A stretch of DNA of 64,000 bases from Cryobacterium sp. N22. GTDB lineage: Bacteria; Actinomycetota; Actinomycetes; Actinomycetales; Microbacteriaceae. The notes beneath the pieces were generated by a model. The model did no database searches and was not told the origin of the DNA. It saw nothing but the letters and a program-made list of their open reading frames with translations. A program made the position numbers and the translations under genes. Positions 20,762 through 29,907 of this stretch are shown here, in pieces. Position 1 is the stretch's first letter, and each line of letters begins with the position of its first letter. The stretch is taken from contig NZ_PJJP01000039.1 in NCBI RefSeq assembly GCF_002929555.1, positions 248,001 to 312,000 on the forward strand, written 5' to 3'.

Positions 20762-21727
20762 TTAGTAGATATTGAAGGCGTAACCGACGACGAAGAGCGA
20801 CAGTACGCCGATGGCGAGCACCGCGGCGGTGATCGCGAGAACCGTCGGCAGGGAGGCGCCGCGCTTGCGAGGCGGCGTCATCACGCCCCGCGTGGACGTG
20901 TGGGTGCTCACGGCGCGGCTGGCGCTCACGGGTGCCACATCGTTGTGGTGACCGCCCTCGTCGAGCTGGTCGAGCATGCGGTCCATTTCCGACGAGTCGT
21001 ACAGGTTGGGGTGCTGACCGGTGGCGCCGAGGCTTCGCGGCAGGTCGATCGAACCCGTGATCATGATCTCGCCGGTGCTGGTGATGGGTCCGCCGGGGCC
21101 CTGACGCGGGATGGACGGCAGGATCAGGGCGTTGGTGGTCGTGGGCATTCCGCCGGCGCCGACGCCGCGGCCTACGAGGTCGTCGAAGGTGGCGTCGTCG
21201 CGGCGCCCGATGGTCTCGATGTGGCTGTCGTCCTCGCGGTCAACGGACCAATGGCCGATCGGCGGGTTGAGGGAGTTGACCGCGTCCGGCGCATCAGTGC
21301 GCGGTTGGTCGTCGGCGGGGGCGGAGCGGGGCGCCGAGACCGGGGCAGGGGCGACCGGCTCCTGGCCGGACACCGCGTCGGCGGCACTCGCTGACGAGGC
21401 GGCCTGCAGGGCCCGCATCTCACGACGCGTGAGGGTGCGGCCGTCGTCGACGATGGCCGGAGCCTCGGGGCTCGGCACCGGGGCGGCGGCCTCGGAGGTG
21501 TGCCGCGAGTGGTGCGGCTCGGACTCAACAGGCGCGGACTCGACAGGCTTGGCATCGTCAGGCGCTGCGGCCACGTCGGCGGCAGCCGGCGCATCCGCGG
21601 GCTCGCCGGTATCGCCGGTGGAGTTTTCCTCTTCCGAAGCGGAATCAGCCGCAGCCGGCTCGTGCTCCCGAGCCAACTCGCGCAACTGTCGTCGCGTCAG
21701 TGGCTGCGGGCTATTACCCAACGTCAT
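20762..21727 (-). CDS. Hypothetical protein, acidic low-complexity with one C-terminal membrane helix
   Basis: 321 residues. The first 270 or so are Ala/Pro/Asp/Glu-rich and probably disordered, with two related basic motifs, [14 protein letters not shown] (10-23) and [12 protein letters not shown] (about 99-110). A single hydrophobic helix ([23 protein letters not shown]) lies at the very C-terminus, giving a tail-anchored cytoplasmic protein. I know of similar proteins only as uncharacterised genes between nadD and rsfS in Microbacteriaceae. Its ATG overlaps the nadD stop (ATGA). Function unknown. Confidence 0.75.
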   Translation of the reverse strand: MTLGNSPQPLTRRQLRELAREHEPAAADSASEEENSTGDTGEPADAPAAADVAAAPDDAKPVESAPVESEPHHSRHTSEAAAPVPSPEAPAIVDDGRTLTRREMRALQAASSASAADAVSGQEPVAPAPVSAPRSAPADDQPRTDAPDAVNSLNPPIGHWSVDREDDSHIETIGRRDDATFDDLVGRGVGAGGMPTTTNALILPSIPRQGPGGPITSTGEIMITGSIDLPRSLGATGQHPNLYDSSEMDRMLDQLDEGGHHNDVAPVSASRAVSTHTSTRGVMTPPRKRGASLPTVLAITAAVLAIGVLSLFVVGYAFNIY

Positions 21728-22317
21728 GCCACACTCCGATACAGATGGTGCTTTGAGATGTACTGGACAACCCCGTCGGGGACCAAGTACCAGACCGGGA
21801 AACCCCGGTTCACGCGTGCCCGGCAGTCAGTAGACGAGATCGCCAGAGCCGGAACCTCCAGCAAGCTTACGTCCTGGTTGGGCAATCCTGAAATGCTCAG
21901 GTCGTGACCCGGTCGACTCACAGCCACGAAATGGGCCAGTTTCCACAGCTCGGCGACGTCTTTCCAGCCCAGAATCTGGGTAATCGCGTCGGCGCCGGTG
22001 ATGAAGAACAGCTCGGCGTCCGGGCGTTCTGCGTGCAGGTCGCGGAGGGTGTCGATCGTGAACGTCGGGCCGGTCCGGTCGACGTCGACGCGACTGACCG
22101 TGAACCGGGGGTTGGACGCCGTGGCGATGACGGTCATCAGGTACCGGTGTTCGGCCCGCGTCACGTCGGCCTTCTGCCACGGCTGCCCCGTGGGCACGAA
22201 GATGACTTCGTCAAGGTCGAAGCTCTGCGCAACCTCGCTGGCTGCGACGAGGTGCCCGTGGTGGATGGGGTCGAAGGTACCGCCCATCACTCCGATGCGC
22301 GGGCGGTTCCGAGTCAC
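21724..22317 (-). CDS. nadD: Nicotinate-nucleotide adenylyltransferase
   Basis: 197 residues, the normal size. NadD joins ATP and nicotinate mononucleotide to make deamido-NAD in NAD biosynthesis. The nucleotidyltransferase signature [15 protein letters not shown] (with the HxGH motif) is at 9-23, followed by [25 protein letters not shown] and [10 protein letters not shown] (the ISSTxxR motif). The start is GTG at 22317. It overlaps the next gene by four bases, within the rplU-rsfS operon. Confidence 0.96.
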   Translation of the reverse strand: MTRNRPRIGVMGGTFDPIHHGHLVAASEVAQSFDLDEVIFVPTGQPWQKADVTRAEHRYLMTVIATASNPRFTVSRVDVDRTGPTFTIDTLRDLHAERPDAELFFITGADAITQILGWKDVAELWKLAHFVAVSRPGHDLSISGLPNQDVSLLEVPALAISSTDCRARVNRGFPVWYLVPDGVVQYISKHHLYRSVA

Positions 22318-22328
22318 GGCACCGATTC

Positions 22329-22535
22329 TCAGTGGCCGCCGTGGCTGGCTGCGCCACCGTGTGCGGCGGCGTAGGCGTTGGCCTTGGCACTGTGGCGGTT
22401 GGCGACGTCGCGGAAGCTCCAGACGACGACACCGAGGGCGGCGAACACGATGAGGGCAACGAGGCCGTAGACCCAGGTCGCGACGGGCAGCTGGGTGTGC
22501 TCAACCTCGGCAAGGACAGCGGTCACGAACAACAT
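22329..22535 (-). CDS. Small single-pass membrane protein
   Basis: 68 residues. One hydrophobic helix ([23 protein letters not shown], about 16-38) is followed by a basic, His/Ala/Gly-rich tail (RHSAKANAY, then AAAHGG, SHGGH). The tail's His-rich end might bind metal, but nothing supports a specific role. The start at 22535 is chosen for the GGAG site upstream; the frame continues further upstream without one. It lies between proA and nadD in the same operon, a position where Microbacteriaceae usually carry such a small protein. Confidence 0.7.
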   Translation of the reverse strand: MLFVTAVLAEVEHTQLPVATWVYGLVALIVFAALGVVVWSFRDVANRHSAKANAYAAAHGGAASHGGH

Positions 22536-22659
22536 GGAATCTCCGTTCAGGAATACTTTTTCGCGCTGCGTGGGCGGGCGGCAGCGGTACCGCGACCAGT
22601 CTAGCGGGAGCATCCGATCGCGCAGGCGAGCGGCACGGGCCCTCGCCCTGGATCTGGCC

Positions 22660-24000
22660 CTAGTGGCGGATCTGGCCGGTACCGCGCACGATCCACTTGG
22701 TGCTGGTGAGCTCCGGCAGGCCCATCGGTCCGCGAGCGTGCAGCTTTTGGGTGGAGATCCCGACCTCGGCGCCGAATCCGAACTCGCCGCCGTCGGTGAA
22801 CCGGGTGGATGTGTTGACCATGACCGCGGCCGAGTCGACCTCGTTGAGGAAGCGCTCCGCGTTGACGATGTCGTTGGTGATGATCGATTCGGTGTGCCCG
22901 GTCGAGTACCGGCGGATGTGGGCGATCGCGGCGTCGAGGTCGGCCACCACGGCGACGGACAGGTCCAGGCTCATGTATTCGGTTGCCCAGTCTTCGTCTG
23001 TCGCGGGAACGGCCGCCGGGTAGAGGGCGCGCACCGCGGCATCGCCGTGGATGGTGACGCCGGCTCCGGCGAGCTTGGCCAGCACTCCGGGCAGCACCCG
23101 TCCGGCGGCCTGCTCGTGAACGAGGACCGTCTCCACGGCGTTGCAGACGCTGGGCCGTTGCACCTTGGAGTTGTGCACGATGTCCGCTGCCCACTGTTCG
23201 TTCGCGGAGGCGTCCAGGAAGATGTGCACAACACCGGCGCCGGTTTCGATCACGGGCACCGTCGACTCGGTCACGACGGCCTGGATCAGCCCGGCGCTTC
23301 CGCGCGGGATGAGCACGTCTACCTGTCCGCGGGCCTGCATCAGCGCCGTCGCCCCGGCCCGGCCGAACGGGTCGATGGTCTGCACGGACTCCCCCGGCAG
23401 GCCGGTGGCGACCAGCGCCCCCTGGATCAGGGCGACGAGCACCCGGTTGGAGTTCTCGGCGGCGGAGCCGCCGCGCAGCACGGCGGCGTTCCCGCTCTTG
23501 AGGGCCAGTGCGGCGATGTCCACGGTCACGTTCGGGCGCGCCTCGTAGATGACGCCGACGACGCCGAACGGCACGCGCACCTGGCTGATCTTGACACCGT
23601 TGGCCAGGCTGCTGCCCCGCACCACCTGGCCGACAGGGTCGGTCAGGCCTTCGATCTCGTCGACGGCGTCGGCCAGCGACCGGATGCGCGCTTCGTCCAG
23701 GCTCAGCCGGTCCAGCAGAGCTGCGCTGAGGCCGTTCTCGGTGCCGGCGGCCAGGTCGAGGGCGTTGGCGGCGATGATCTGCGCCACGTTCTCGCGCAAC
23801 GCCGTGGCGATTCCGCGGAGGGCCTGGTTCTTCACCTGGGTCGGTGCGGACGCCAGCGCGAGCGAAGCCGCACGGCCCGCGACAAGCAAGGCCGTGAAGG
23901 AGCCGTCGGCGTCTGGAGCGGATCCGGGCAGTCCGGCGAGGGGAAGTTCGGCGGCGGGCACTCCGGCGGCGGGAAGTTCGGCGGGAGAGGTCTGCGTCAT
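22660..24000 (-). CDS. proA: Gamma-glutamyl phosphate reductase
   Basis: 446 residues. ProA reduces gamma-glutamyl phosphate to glutamate semialdehyde, the second step of proline synthesis, with NADPH. Seen are VPFGVVGVIYEARPNVTVDIAAL, LKSGNAAVLRGGSAA, DVLIPRGSAGLIQAVV, the catalytic-Cys segment SKVQRPSVCNAVE, and GEFGFGAEVGISTQKLHARGPMGL. The first 30 or so residues are an Ala/Pro repeat-like extension (PAAGVPAAELPLAGLP) not found in shorter homologues. It sits four bases after the first of two tandem proB genes. Confidence 0.95.
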   Translation of the reverse strand: MTQTSPAELPAAGVPAAELPLAGLPGSAPDADGSFTALLVAGRAASLALASAPTQVKNQALRGIATALRENVAQIIAANALDLAAGTENGLSAALLDRLSLDEARIRSLADAVDEIEGLTDPVGQVVRGSSLANGVKISQVRVPFGVVGVIYEARPNVTVDIAALALKSGNAAVLRGGSAAENSNRVLVALIQGALVATGLPGESVQTIDPFGRAGATALMQARGQVDVLIPRGSAGLIQAVVTESTVPVIETGAGVVHIFLDASANEQWAADIVHNSKVQRPSVCNAVETVLVHEQAAGRVLPGVLAKLAGAGVTIHGDAAVRALYPAAVPATDEDWATEYMSLDLSVAVVADLDAAIAHIRRYSTGHTESIITNDIVNAERFLNEVDSAAVMVNTSTRFTDGGEFGFGAEVGISTQKLHARGPMGLPELTSTKWIVRGTGQIRH

Positions 24001-24004
24001 GCCC

Positions 24005-24814
24005 TCAGCCTACGGCAGGCCGCTGCAGGCGTGCCGGGTCGGCGGGCTCGAACCAGGTGCCGATCCGGTCGCCACGGAGGGCCTCGGCGACCAGCGCCGT
24101 CGACGTCACCAGGACCGCCGTGCCGGCCTCAGCGGCGATCCGGGCGGCGGACACCTTGGTGCCGGCGCCGCCCGTTCCCACCCCGGACTGGGAGGAGCCG
24201 AATTCGACGCCGGGCAGGGTGTCGCCCAGTGCCACGTGCTCGATCCGTTCGGCGCCGGGCAGGTGCGGGGGCCGGGTGAAGAGCGCATCCACGTCGCTGA
24301 GCAGAACGAGAAGGTCGGCCCTGACGAGGGTGGCGACGAGGGCGGCGAGCCTGTCGTTGTCGCCGAACCGGATCTCGTGAGTGGCGACGGTGTCGTTCTC
24401 GTTGACGATCGGCAGGATACGCAGGCCCAGGAGACGGTCCATGGCGCGTTGGGCATTGCTGCGGTGGGACGGATTCTCGAGGTCCCCCGCGGTGAGCAGA
24501 ACCTGACCGGCGACGATGTCGTAACGGTCCAGGCTCTCCTGGTAGCGAAAGACGAGCAGATTCTGACCCACGGAGGCCGCGGCCTGCTGGGTGGCCAGGT
24601 CGGTGGGACGCTCGTCGAGGTGCAGGTACGGCATTCCGGTGGCGATCGCTCCGGATGACACCAGGACGACCTCAGTGCCACGGCCGTGGGCGCCCGCGAG
24701 GGCGTCGACCAATCGCGGTATCTGGCCGGCGTTGGCGCCGCTAATCGAGGAGGAGCCCACCTTGACCACGATGCGTGCGGCACCGGACACCCCGTCCCTG
24801 GTCAGAACGCTCAT
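24005..24814 (-). CDS. proB: Glutamate 5-kinase, downstream tandem copy
   Basis: 269 residues covering only the amino-acid kinase domain; the C-terminal PUA domain found in E. coli ProB is absent. Motifs are VVKVGSSS (16-23), [50 protein letters not shown] and [10 protein letters not shown]. It phosphorylates glutamate on the gamma-carboxyl, the first step to proline. By eye about two thirds of residues match the second copy at 24867-25673. All core motifs are kept, so it is not an obvious pseudogene. It is directly followed by proA. Confidence 0.9.
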   Translation of the reverse strand: MSVLTRDGVSGAARIVVKVGSSSISGANAGQIPRLVDALAGAHGRGTEVVLVSSGAIATGMPYLHLDERPTDLATQQAAASVGQNLLVFRYQESLDRYDIVAGQVLLTAGDLENPSHRSNAQRAMDRLLGLRILPIVNENDTVATHEIRFGDNDRLAALVATLVRADLLVLLSDVDALFTRPPHLPGAERIEHVALGDTLPGVEFGSSQSGVGTGGAGTKVSAARIAAEAGTAVLVTSTALVAEALRGDRIGTWFEPADPARLQRPAVG

Positions 24815-24866
24815 TCACACACGCACCCAGGCATACTGGGCCGGGCGGCGATGACGCGTGGCCGGG

Positions 24867-25673
24867 TCACAACAGCGCCCGTCCGGGTGCCATCGGCGCA
24901 GGTTCGAACCAGGTGCCGACGTGTTCGCCGCGGAGGGCGGGCCCCGCCAATCCGGCAGCGGTGACGAGCACGGCTGTTCCGGCGGACGCTGCCAGCCTGG
25001 CGGCCTTGACCTTGGTGTTCGCACCGCCGGTGCCGACGCCGGGCCCGTTGCTTCCGCCGAACTCCATGCCGACGAGTTCCTGGTCGAAACCGATGTCGTC
25101 GATCCGCTCGGCACCCGGCAGGTGCGGCGGCTTGGTGTACAGGGCATCGACATCGCTGAGCAGCACCAGCAGGTCGGCCCGGATCAGCACGGACAGCATC
25201 GCCGCCAGCCGGTCGTTGTCGCCGAACCTCAGGCCGTAGGTGGCCACGGTGTCGTTTTCGTTCACGATCGGCAGGATGCGCAGGTCGAGCAGACGGTTGA
25301 CCGCTCGGCGGGTGTTGCTGCGGTGCGGCTCGTTGAGGAGATCTCCCTCGGTGAGCAGCACCTGCCCGGCGGAAATGCCGTGCCGATCGAGAGTCTTCTG
25401 GTACGTGGCGGCGAGCACGTTCTGTCCGACGGATGCCGCGGCCTGCTGGGTGGCCAGATCCGCCGGGCGGTCTTCCAGGCCCAGGTGTCGCATCCCGCTG
25501 GGAACCGCCCCGGAGGAGACCAGGACGACTTCGGCGCCACGGTCATGCAACTTCGCCAACGTTTCGATGAGCGGGCCGATCTGGTCGGCGTTGTCACCCG
25601 TTATCGACGACGAGCCGACCTTCACAACGACTCTCCGTGCCGTGGAGATCCGGGCGCGCTCGTGGGAGCTCAT
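24867..25673 (-). CDS. proB: Glutamate 5-kinase, upstream tandem copy
   Basis: 268 residues, again an amino-acid kinase domain without PUA. Motifs are [63 protein letters not shown] and [17 protein letters not shown]. Its ATG overlaps the obg stop (ATGA), so it is the copy in the conserved obg-proB position. A 52-base gap separates it from the second proB. Without PUA, feedback inhibition by proline could differ from that of the E. coli enzyme; this is inference. Confidence 0.92.
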   Translation of the reverse strand: MSSHERARISTARRVVVKVGSSSITGDNADQIGPLIETLAKLHDRGAEVVLVSSGAVPSGMRHLGLEDRPADLATQQAAASVGQNVLAATYQKTLDRHGISAGQVLLTEGDLLNEPHRSNTRRAVNRLLDLRILPIVNENDTVATYGLRFGDNDRLAAMLSVLIRADLLVLLSDVDALYTKPPHLPGAERIDDIGFDQELVGMEFGGSNGPGVGTGGANTKVKAARLAASAGTAVLVTAAGLAGPALRGEHVGTWFEPAPMAPGRALL

Positions 25674-27253
25674 TCGGAGTCTCCCTCCTTGAGGCGCCGC
25701 CGGGCGGCGTTGTTCTCGGTGACTTCGCCTTCGCCGGCGTTGTACTCCTCTTCGCCGGTGGACCACATGCCGGCTTCGCGCTCGCGGATGAGCTCCGCAC
25801 GCGCGGCCGACTTGGCGTCCATGCGCTTGAGGTATTCCTCGCGACGTTCGTTGCTGGTGCGGCGCTTGGAGTCGTCCATGCGGCTGTCGGTGCCACGCGG
25901 GGCGGTGATCAGCTCGGCAGTGGAGGTGAGGGTGGGCTCCCAGTCGAAGATCATGCCGTCGCCAGGGCCGATGACGACAGTGGAACCGGCGACAGCGCCG
26001 GCCTTGAACAGTTCGTCCTCGGTGCCGAGCTTGGCCAGCCTGTCCGCGAGAAAGCCGACGGCCTCGTCGTTCTTGAAGTCGGTCTGCTGCACCCAGCGTT
26101 CGGGCTTGGTGCCGAGGATGCGGAAGATGTTGCCGAACGTGCCACCCTCGACGCGCACGATGAAGCCGCTGTCGTCGACGGCCTTGGGGCGGATGACGAT
26201 ACGCGGCTTGAGGGCCGCGGCTTCGGCGCTGGAGATCCGGCCGGCCTCGACGGTCTCGGCCAGGGCGAAGTTCAGCTGGCGCAGTCCCTCGTGGCTGACC
26301 GTGGAGATCTCGAAGACGCGGTAGCCGCGCTCTTCGAGTTCGGCCTTCACGAAGTCGGCGAGCTCGCGGCCCTCCGGAACATCGATCTTGTTCAGCGCGA
26401 CCAGCTGGGGACGCTCGAGCAGGGGCGTCTGGCCCTCGGGCACCGGGTACGCGGCGAGTTCGCCGAGGATGATGTCCAGGTCGCTGATCGGGTCGCGGCC
26501 GGGGTCGAGGGTGGCGCAGTCGAGCACGTGCAGGAGTGCGGTGCAGCGCTCAACGTGGCGCAGGAATTCCAGGCCGAGTCCCTTGCCCTCGCTGGCGCCC
26601 TCGATGAGGCCGGGCACGTCAGCGACGGTGTAGCGCACCTCACCGGCATCCACGACGCCGAGGTTGGGCTGCAGGGTGGTGAAGGGGTAGTCGGCGATCT
26701 TGGGCCGGGCTGCCGAGATGGCGGCGATCAGGCTGGACTTTCCGGCCGAGGGGTAGCCGACGAGTGCGATGTCCGCCACGGTCTTGAGTTCGAGGTAGAC
26801 GTCTCCCTCGAAGCCGTGGGTGCCGAGCAGTGCGAATCCCGGGGCCTTGCGCTTGGTGGAGGCGAGCGCGGCGTTGCCGAGTCCGCCCTGACCACCCGCG
26901 GCGACGACGATGCGGTAGCCGGGCTCGGTCATGTCGGCGAGTTCGTTGCCCTCGACGTCCTTGACGACGGTGCCCAGCGGCACCGACAGCTCGATGATGT
27001 CGCTGCCGTAGCCGTTGCGGTGGTCACCCATGCCTGGGCCGCCGTTCGCGGAGCTGCGGTGCGGCGAACGGTGGAAGGCGAGCAGGGTGGTCACCTGCGG
27101 GTCGGCGACGAGCACGATGTCGCCACCGTTGCCGCCGTTTCCGCCATCGGGGCCGGCGAGAGGCTTGAACTTCTCGCGTTTGACCGAGACACAACCGTTT
27201 CCTCCGTTGCCCGCTCGCAGGTGCAGCGTGACTTGGTCAACGAACGTGGCCAT
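25670..27253 (-). CDS. obg: GTPase Obg
   Basis: 527 residues in three domains: the glycine-rich Obg fold (1-158, [20 protein letters not shown] and [15 protein letters not shown]), the G domain (G1 GYPSAGKSS at 166-174, G2/G3 [14 protein letters not shown] and [11 protein letters not shown]4 LNKID), and the OCT domain (to about 430). A charged 80-residue C-terminal tail follows, as in other actinobacteria. Obg acts in 50S assembly and stress signalling. The start at 27253 is chosen from the family N-terminus; the frame runs 63 bases further upstream. Third gene of the rplU-rpmA-obg cluster. Confidence 0.96.
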   Translation of the reverse strand: MATFVDQVTLHLRAGNGGNGCVSVKREKFKPLAGPDGGNGGNGGDIVLVADPQVTTLLAFHRSPHRSSANGGPGMGDHRNGYGSDIIELSVPLGTVVKDVEGNELADMTEPGYRIVVAAGGQGGLGNAALASTKRKAPGFALLGTHGFEGDVYLELKTVADIALVGYPSAGKSSLIAAISAARPKIADYPFTTLQPNLGVVDAGEVRYTVADVPGLIEGASEGKGLGLEFLRHVERCTALLHVLDCATLDPGRDPISDLDIILGELAAYPVPEGQTPLLERPQLVALNKIDVPEGRELADFVKAELEERGYRVFEISTVSHEGLRQLNFALAETVEAGRISSAEAAALKPRIVIRPKAVDDSGFIVRVEGGTFGNIFRILGTKPERWVQQTDFKNDEAVGFLADRLAKLGTEDELFKAGAVAGSTVVIGPGDGMIFDWEPTLTSTAELITAPRGTDSRMDDSKRRTSNERREEYLKRMDAKSAARAELIREREAGMWSTGEEEYNAGEGEVTENNAARRRLKEGDSE

Positions 27254-27337
27254 GGGAATGCCCCTTTCAGGTGGCGATACAAACAAACATGAGGACGAGC
27301 CGAAGCCCGCCCTCATGCTGAAAAGCTGTGTGGATGC

Positions 27338-27595
27338 CTAAGCGGCAGCTACCACGATGTTGACGACCTTGCGGCCACCCTTGGCGCCGAACTCGACCGA
27401 GCCGGCTTCGAGAGCGAAGAGAGTGTCGTCGCCACCACGGCCGACGTTCACGCCGGGGTGGAAGTGGGTGCCACGCTGACGGACGATGATCTCGCCCGCG
27501 CCGACAACCTGACCACCGAAGCGCTTCACGCCGAGGCGCTGAGCGTTGGAGTCACGACCGTTGCGAGTGGAACTCGCACCTTTTTTGTGTGCCAT
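27338..27595 (-). CDS. rpmA: 50S ribosomal protein L27
   Basis: 85 residues. The N-terminus [20 protein letters not shown] is the canonical mature L27 start that reaches towards the peptidyl-transferase centre, with no Firmicutes-type cleavable extension. [12 protein letters not shown] and [20 protein letters not shown] follow. Standard partner of rplU (18 bases upstream) and obg. Confidence 0.98.
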   Translation of the reverse strand: MAHKKGASSTRNGRDSNAQRLGVKRFGGQVVGAGEIIVRQRGTHFHPGVNVGRGGDDTLFALEAGSVEFGAKGGRKVVNIVVAAA

Positions 27596-27613
27596 TTGTT
27601 ATTCTCCTCAGGC

Positions 27614-27922
27614 CTAGGCGATGCCGGTGACCTGAACGCGAGTGAGCTCCTGACGGTGCCCCTGACGCTTCTTGTAACCGGTCTTGTTCTTGAACTTCTG
27701 GATGACGATCTTCGGGCCGCGAAGGTCGTTGAGGACCTCGGCGGTGACCTTGACGTTGGCCAGCGACGTCGAGTCAGAGGTGATCTTGTCGCCGTCGACG
27801 AGAAGCACGGCGGCCAGCTCGACGTTGCCGTCCTTGTCAGCCTTGATTCGGTCCATCGTTACGATGGTCCCGACCTCTACCTTCTCCTGCCGCCCACCGG
27901 CGCGCACAACTGCGTAAACCAC
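27614..27922 (-). CDS. rplU: 50S ribosomal protein L21
   Basis: 102 residues with the L21 pattern [39 protein letters not shown] and the terminal TRVQVTGI. The start is GTG at 27922. It is the first gene of a minus-strand operon running to rsfS. A near-consensus promoter lies at 28067-28095, giving a leader of about 138 bases with a hairpin, room for autoregulation. Confidence 0.98.
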   Translation of the reverse strand: MVYAVVRAGGRQEKVEVGTIVTMDRIKADKDGNVELAAVLLVDGDKITSDSTSLANVKVTAEVLNDLRGPKIVIQKFKNKTGYKKRQGHRQELTRVQVTGIA

Positions 27923-27982
27923 TTTACGTACCTATCTCTGGGGAACCCCGGGGGCTCCGATTCCTATGATGGAAAGTTACCG

Positions 27983-28014
27983 AGTGCACATGGACCAAGT
28001 CGGACCATGTCACT
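27983..28014 (-). promoter_or_regulatory. Hairpin in the rplU leader
   Basis: AGTG and ACATGG pair with CCATGT and CACT, one base bulged, around an 11-base loop. It lies 61-92 bases upstream of the rplU start, inside the predicted untranslated leader. It could be a binding site for ribosomal-protein autocontrol. Confidence 0.4.
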
Positions 28015-28066
28015 TCAGAAAACCTTGGGTGCTACGTGGACAGAGTCCTTCGCACACCAACACTCG

Positions 28067-28095
28067 ACTTTAGCGGATCGGATTGCCCCGGTCAA
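28067..28095 (-). promoter_or_regulatory. Promoter of the rplU-rpmA-obg operon
   Basis: On the minus strand, -35 TTGACC (28090-28095), a 17-base spacer and -10 TAAAGT (28067-28072) form a near-consensus housekeeping promoter. Transcription would start near 28060. A hairpin-forming element lies directly upstream of the -35. Confidence 0.65.
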
Positions 28096-28097
28096 AC

Positions 28098-28136
28098 CAC
28101 CTCGAGAGGGCGTGTCGCGCCCTCTGTTCGAGGGTG
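28098..28136. repeat. Inverted repeat upstream of the rplU promoter
   Basis: GAGGGCG and CGCCCTC around TGTCG, extended by imperfect outer arms CACCTCGA/TCGAGGGTG. It sits between the -35 of the rplU promoter and the divergent DUF4031 gene, and may be a regulator site or an extruded hairpin. Confidence 0.5.
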
Positions 28137-28170
28137 CCGCCGTGGGCAAGCTTAGGGCCGGGATTGTCCA

Positions 28171-28176
28171 TACACT
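28171..28176 (+). promoter_or_regulatory. -10 hexamer TACACT of a probable leaderless promoter
   Basis: TACACT lies at exactly -12 to -7 from the ATG at 28183, with no ribosome-binding site. It indicates leaderless transcription of the DUF4031 gene. Confidence 0.55.
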
Positions 28177-28182
28177 TTCAGC

Positions 28183-28446
28183 ATGGGCATACTGATCGAC
28201 CAGCCGGCCTGGGCGGCTCACGGCACGCTCTGGTCGCACCTGGTGAGCGACGCCTCCCTCGAGGAGCTGCACGCCTTCGCGGCCGCCCAGGGTATCCCCC
28301 GGCGCGGGTTCGATCTGGACCACTACGACGTGCCCCGGGATCGCTACGACGCCCTGGTGGCGGCCGGAGCGGAACCCGTGGACTTCCGCGGCCTCGTCAC
28401 CCGGCTGCGAGCGAGCGGCCTGCGCGTGCGCGGCAAGGACCGCTGA
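28183..28446 (+). CDS. DUF4031 domain-containing protein
   Basis: 87 residues of the DUF4031 family. It starts GILIDQPAWAAHGTLWSHLVSD, continues ELHAFAAAQGIPRRGFDLDHYDVP, then RYDALVAAGAEPVDFRGLVTRLRASGLR. The family is common in Actinobacteria and has no known function. It is divergent from rplU, convergent with the gene at 28453 (six bases apart), and appears to be a single-gene, leaderless transcript. Confidence 0.88.
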   Translation: MGILIDQPAWAAHGTLWSHLVSDASLEELHAFAAAQGIPRRGFDLDHYDVPRDRYDALVAAGAEPVDFRGLVTRLRASGLRVRGKDR

Positions 28447-28452
28447 CGTTGC

Positions 28453-29907
28453 TCACCAGGTGGCGTCGATGCCCACGATGCTGCGGCTGATGGCCCCGGT
28501 CGCCAGGTCCACGAACAGTGTCGTCGCCGTGATGGCCTGCGGGTCGACGGGGTAACCATCCGTCACCTGGGCCTGGCTGTTCGGCACGGTCTGGATCGCC
28601 AGGTACTGGTCGTTGGGTGAGATGGCGAATCCCACGATGGTCTCGTTCGGCAACACGGGTTCGTAGACCACCCGGGTCGTCGGGGCGGCCGGGTCCCCTG
28701 TGACGAGGATCAGCGACTGCCGCACCCGCCCGGTCGCCTGGTCGAATTCGGCCACCCTCTGCACGTATCCCTCTCCCCCGGTGAGGAAGCGCAGTTCGGC
28801 GGTGTACGGGGTGGTGCCGGCGACATCCTGCGGCACGATCGCCGCCTCGGCGCCCGTGGACAGGTCGAGGATGTACTGGCGGTCCTGGTCGGACACGGCG
28901 ATGCGCAGCCCGTCGGGCGCGAACGCGTTGAGGTTGGGGAACTGGCCGATGGGGATGGGCACCGTGTCGGCCGCTGCGCGCGGGTCGATCAGCAGCAGGG
29001 TGGTGTCGAAGAGTTGCGCCACGACCTCGGGCCGGTTGGCCATGAACCCCCAGGCGATGGCCTGCACGGGCTCACCATCGAGCCCGGCCACGGTGTCGAC
29101 GGTGCCGCGGGTGAGGTCGAGCAGGAACAGGGTGTTGTCGTAGACGTGGCCTCCCGCCCCCGGGGCGCTGCTGAATCGGAAGCCGACGGTGCTCGAGGAC
29201 GGGGAGGCCTGCAGGTCCTGCACGGTCCCGGTGCCCGGCAGGGTGAGTTCGGCGGCGCGGCCGTCGCGGTCCACCAGGCTGAGCGCGTTGCTGAGATCGT
29301 CGGTGACGGTGACCACCACGAGTTCATCGCCCACGGGAACGAACGACTGGATGTACGGGGCGCTGAACGCGACAGTGGTCTCGGCGGATCCCACGGTTGT
29401 GCGCACGATCCGGTCCGGTGCCTTGGTCGACTCGCCGGCCTGGGCCGGGGACCGGCTGAGCAGGAAGAGCGGCGCTTCGTCGGTACGGAAGGAGACGGCC
29501 AGGTCGCTTGACCTGTCGGCGAACGGGCCGGTGACGTCGCTCACGGACACCGTGTACTCGGTGTCGTAGGCGAGCGGCTGGGGAAAGACGATCACGATGG
29601 AGTCGTTCCTGGTCTGCACGTCCACGACGCCGGCGGGGCTGACGGTGACCTGGTCAGCGCTCACCTCGGTGAGCTGCTGGTTCGTCTCGAGCACCAGCCG
29701 CTGGTTGGCCGCGGTGACGACGGCGCTCGTGTCCACGTGTGAACCGGTCAGGCGGGGTCCGTTGAGCAGGTTGACGGCCACCAGGCCCAGGCACAGCACG
29801 ATCAGGCCGGTGAGCAGGGCCGCGAGGGTGCGGCGGAACCGCCGGCTCGCGGCAGTCGCGGCCGGATCGGGTGTGCGCAGCGGAGCCGACGTCGGGTCAG
29901 TAGACAT
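28453..29907 (-). CDS. Membrane-anchored protein with Ig-like and beta-propeller-like domains
   Basis: 484 residues. A single N-terminal helix (LAALLTGLIVLCLGLVAVNLL, about 27-47) anchors an extracellular part. This begins with an Ig-like/SbsA-like domain (VSPAGVVDVQTRNDSIVIVF, then LAYDTEYTVSVSDVTGPF), followed by about 350 residues of repeating beta-strand sequence resembling a WD40/TolB-type propeller (for example LNAFAPDGLRIAVSDQDRQY, FAISPNDQYLAIQTV). No precise family is recognised. Its ATG lies within the end of the TIGR03943 gene (11-base overlap), so it is the third gene of that permease operon and may be an exported partner. Confidence 0.7.
   Translation of the reverse strand: MSTDPTSAPLRTPDPAATAASRRFRRTLAALLTGLIVLCLGLVAVNLLNGPRLTGSHVDTSAVVTAANQRLVLETNQQLTEVSADQVTVSPAGVVDVQTRNDSIVIVFPQPLAYDTEYTVSVSDVTGPFADRSSDLAVSFRTDEAPLFLLSRSPAQAGESTKAPDRIVRTTVGSAETTVAFSAPYIQSFVPVGDELVVVTVTDDLSNALSLVDRDGRAAELTLPGTGTVQDLQASPSSSTVGFRFSSAPGAGGHVYDNTLFLLDLTRGTVDTVAGLDGEPVQAIAWGFMANRPEVVAQLFDTTLLLIDPRAAADTVPIPIGQFPNLNAFAPDGLRIAVSDQDRQYILDLSTGAEAAIVPQDVAGTTPYTAELRFLTGGEGYVQRVAEFDQATGRVRQSLILVTGDPAAPTTRVVYEPVLPNETIVGFAISPNDQYLAIQTVPNSQAQVTDGYPVDPQAITATTLFVDLATGAISRSIVGIDATW

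Noticed and set aside
24005..24814. Second proB as a truncated pseudogene
   Set aside because: It has the same length as the other copy and keeps all catalytic motifs; absence of PUA is shared by both.
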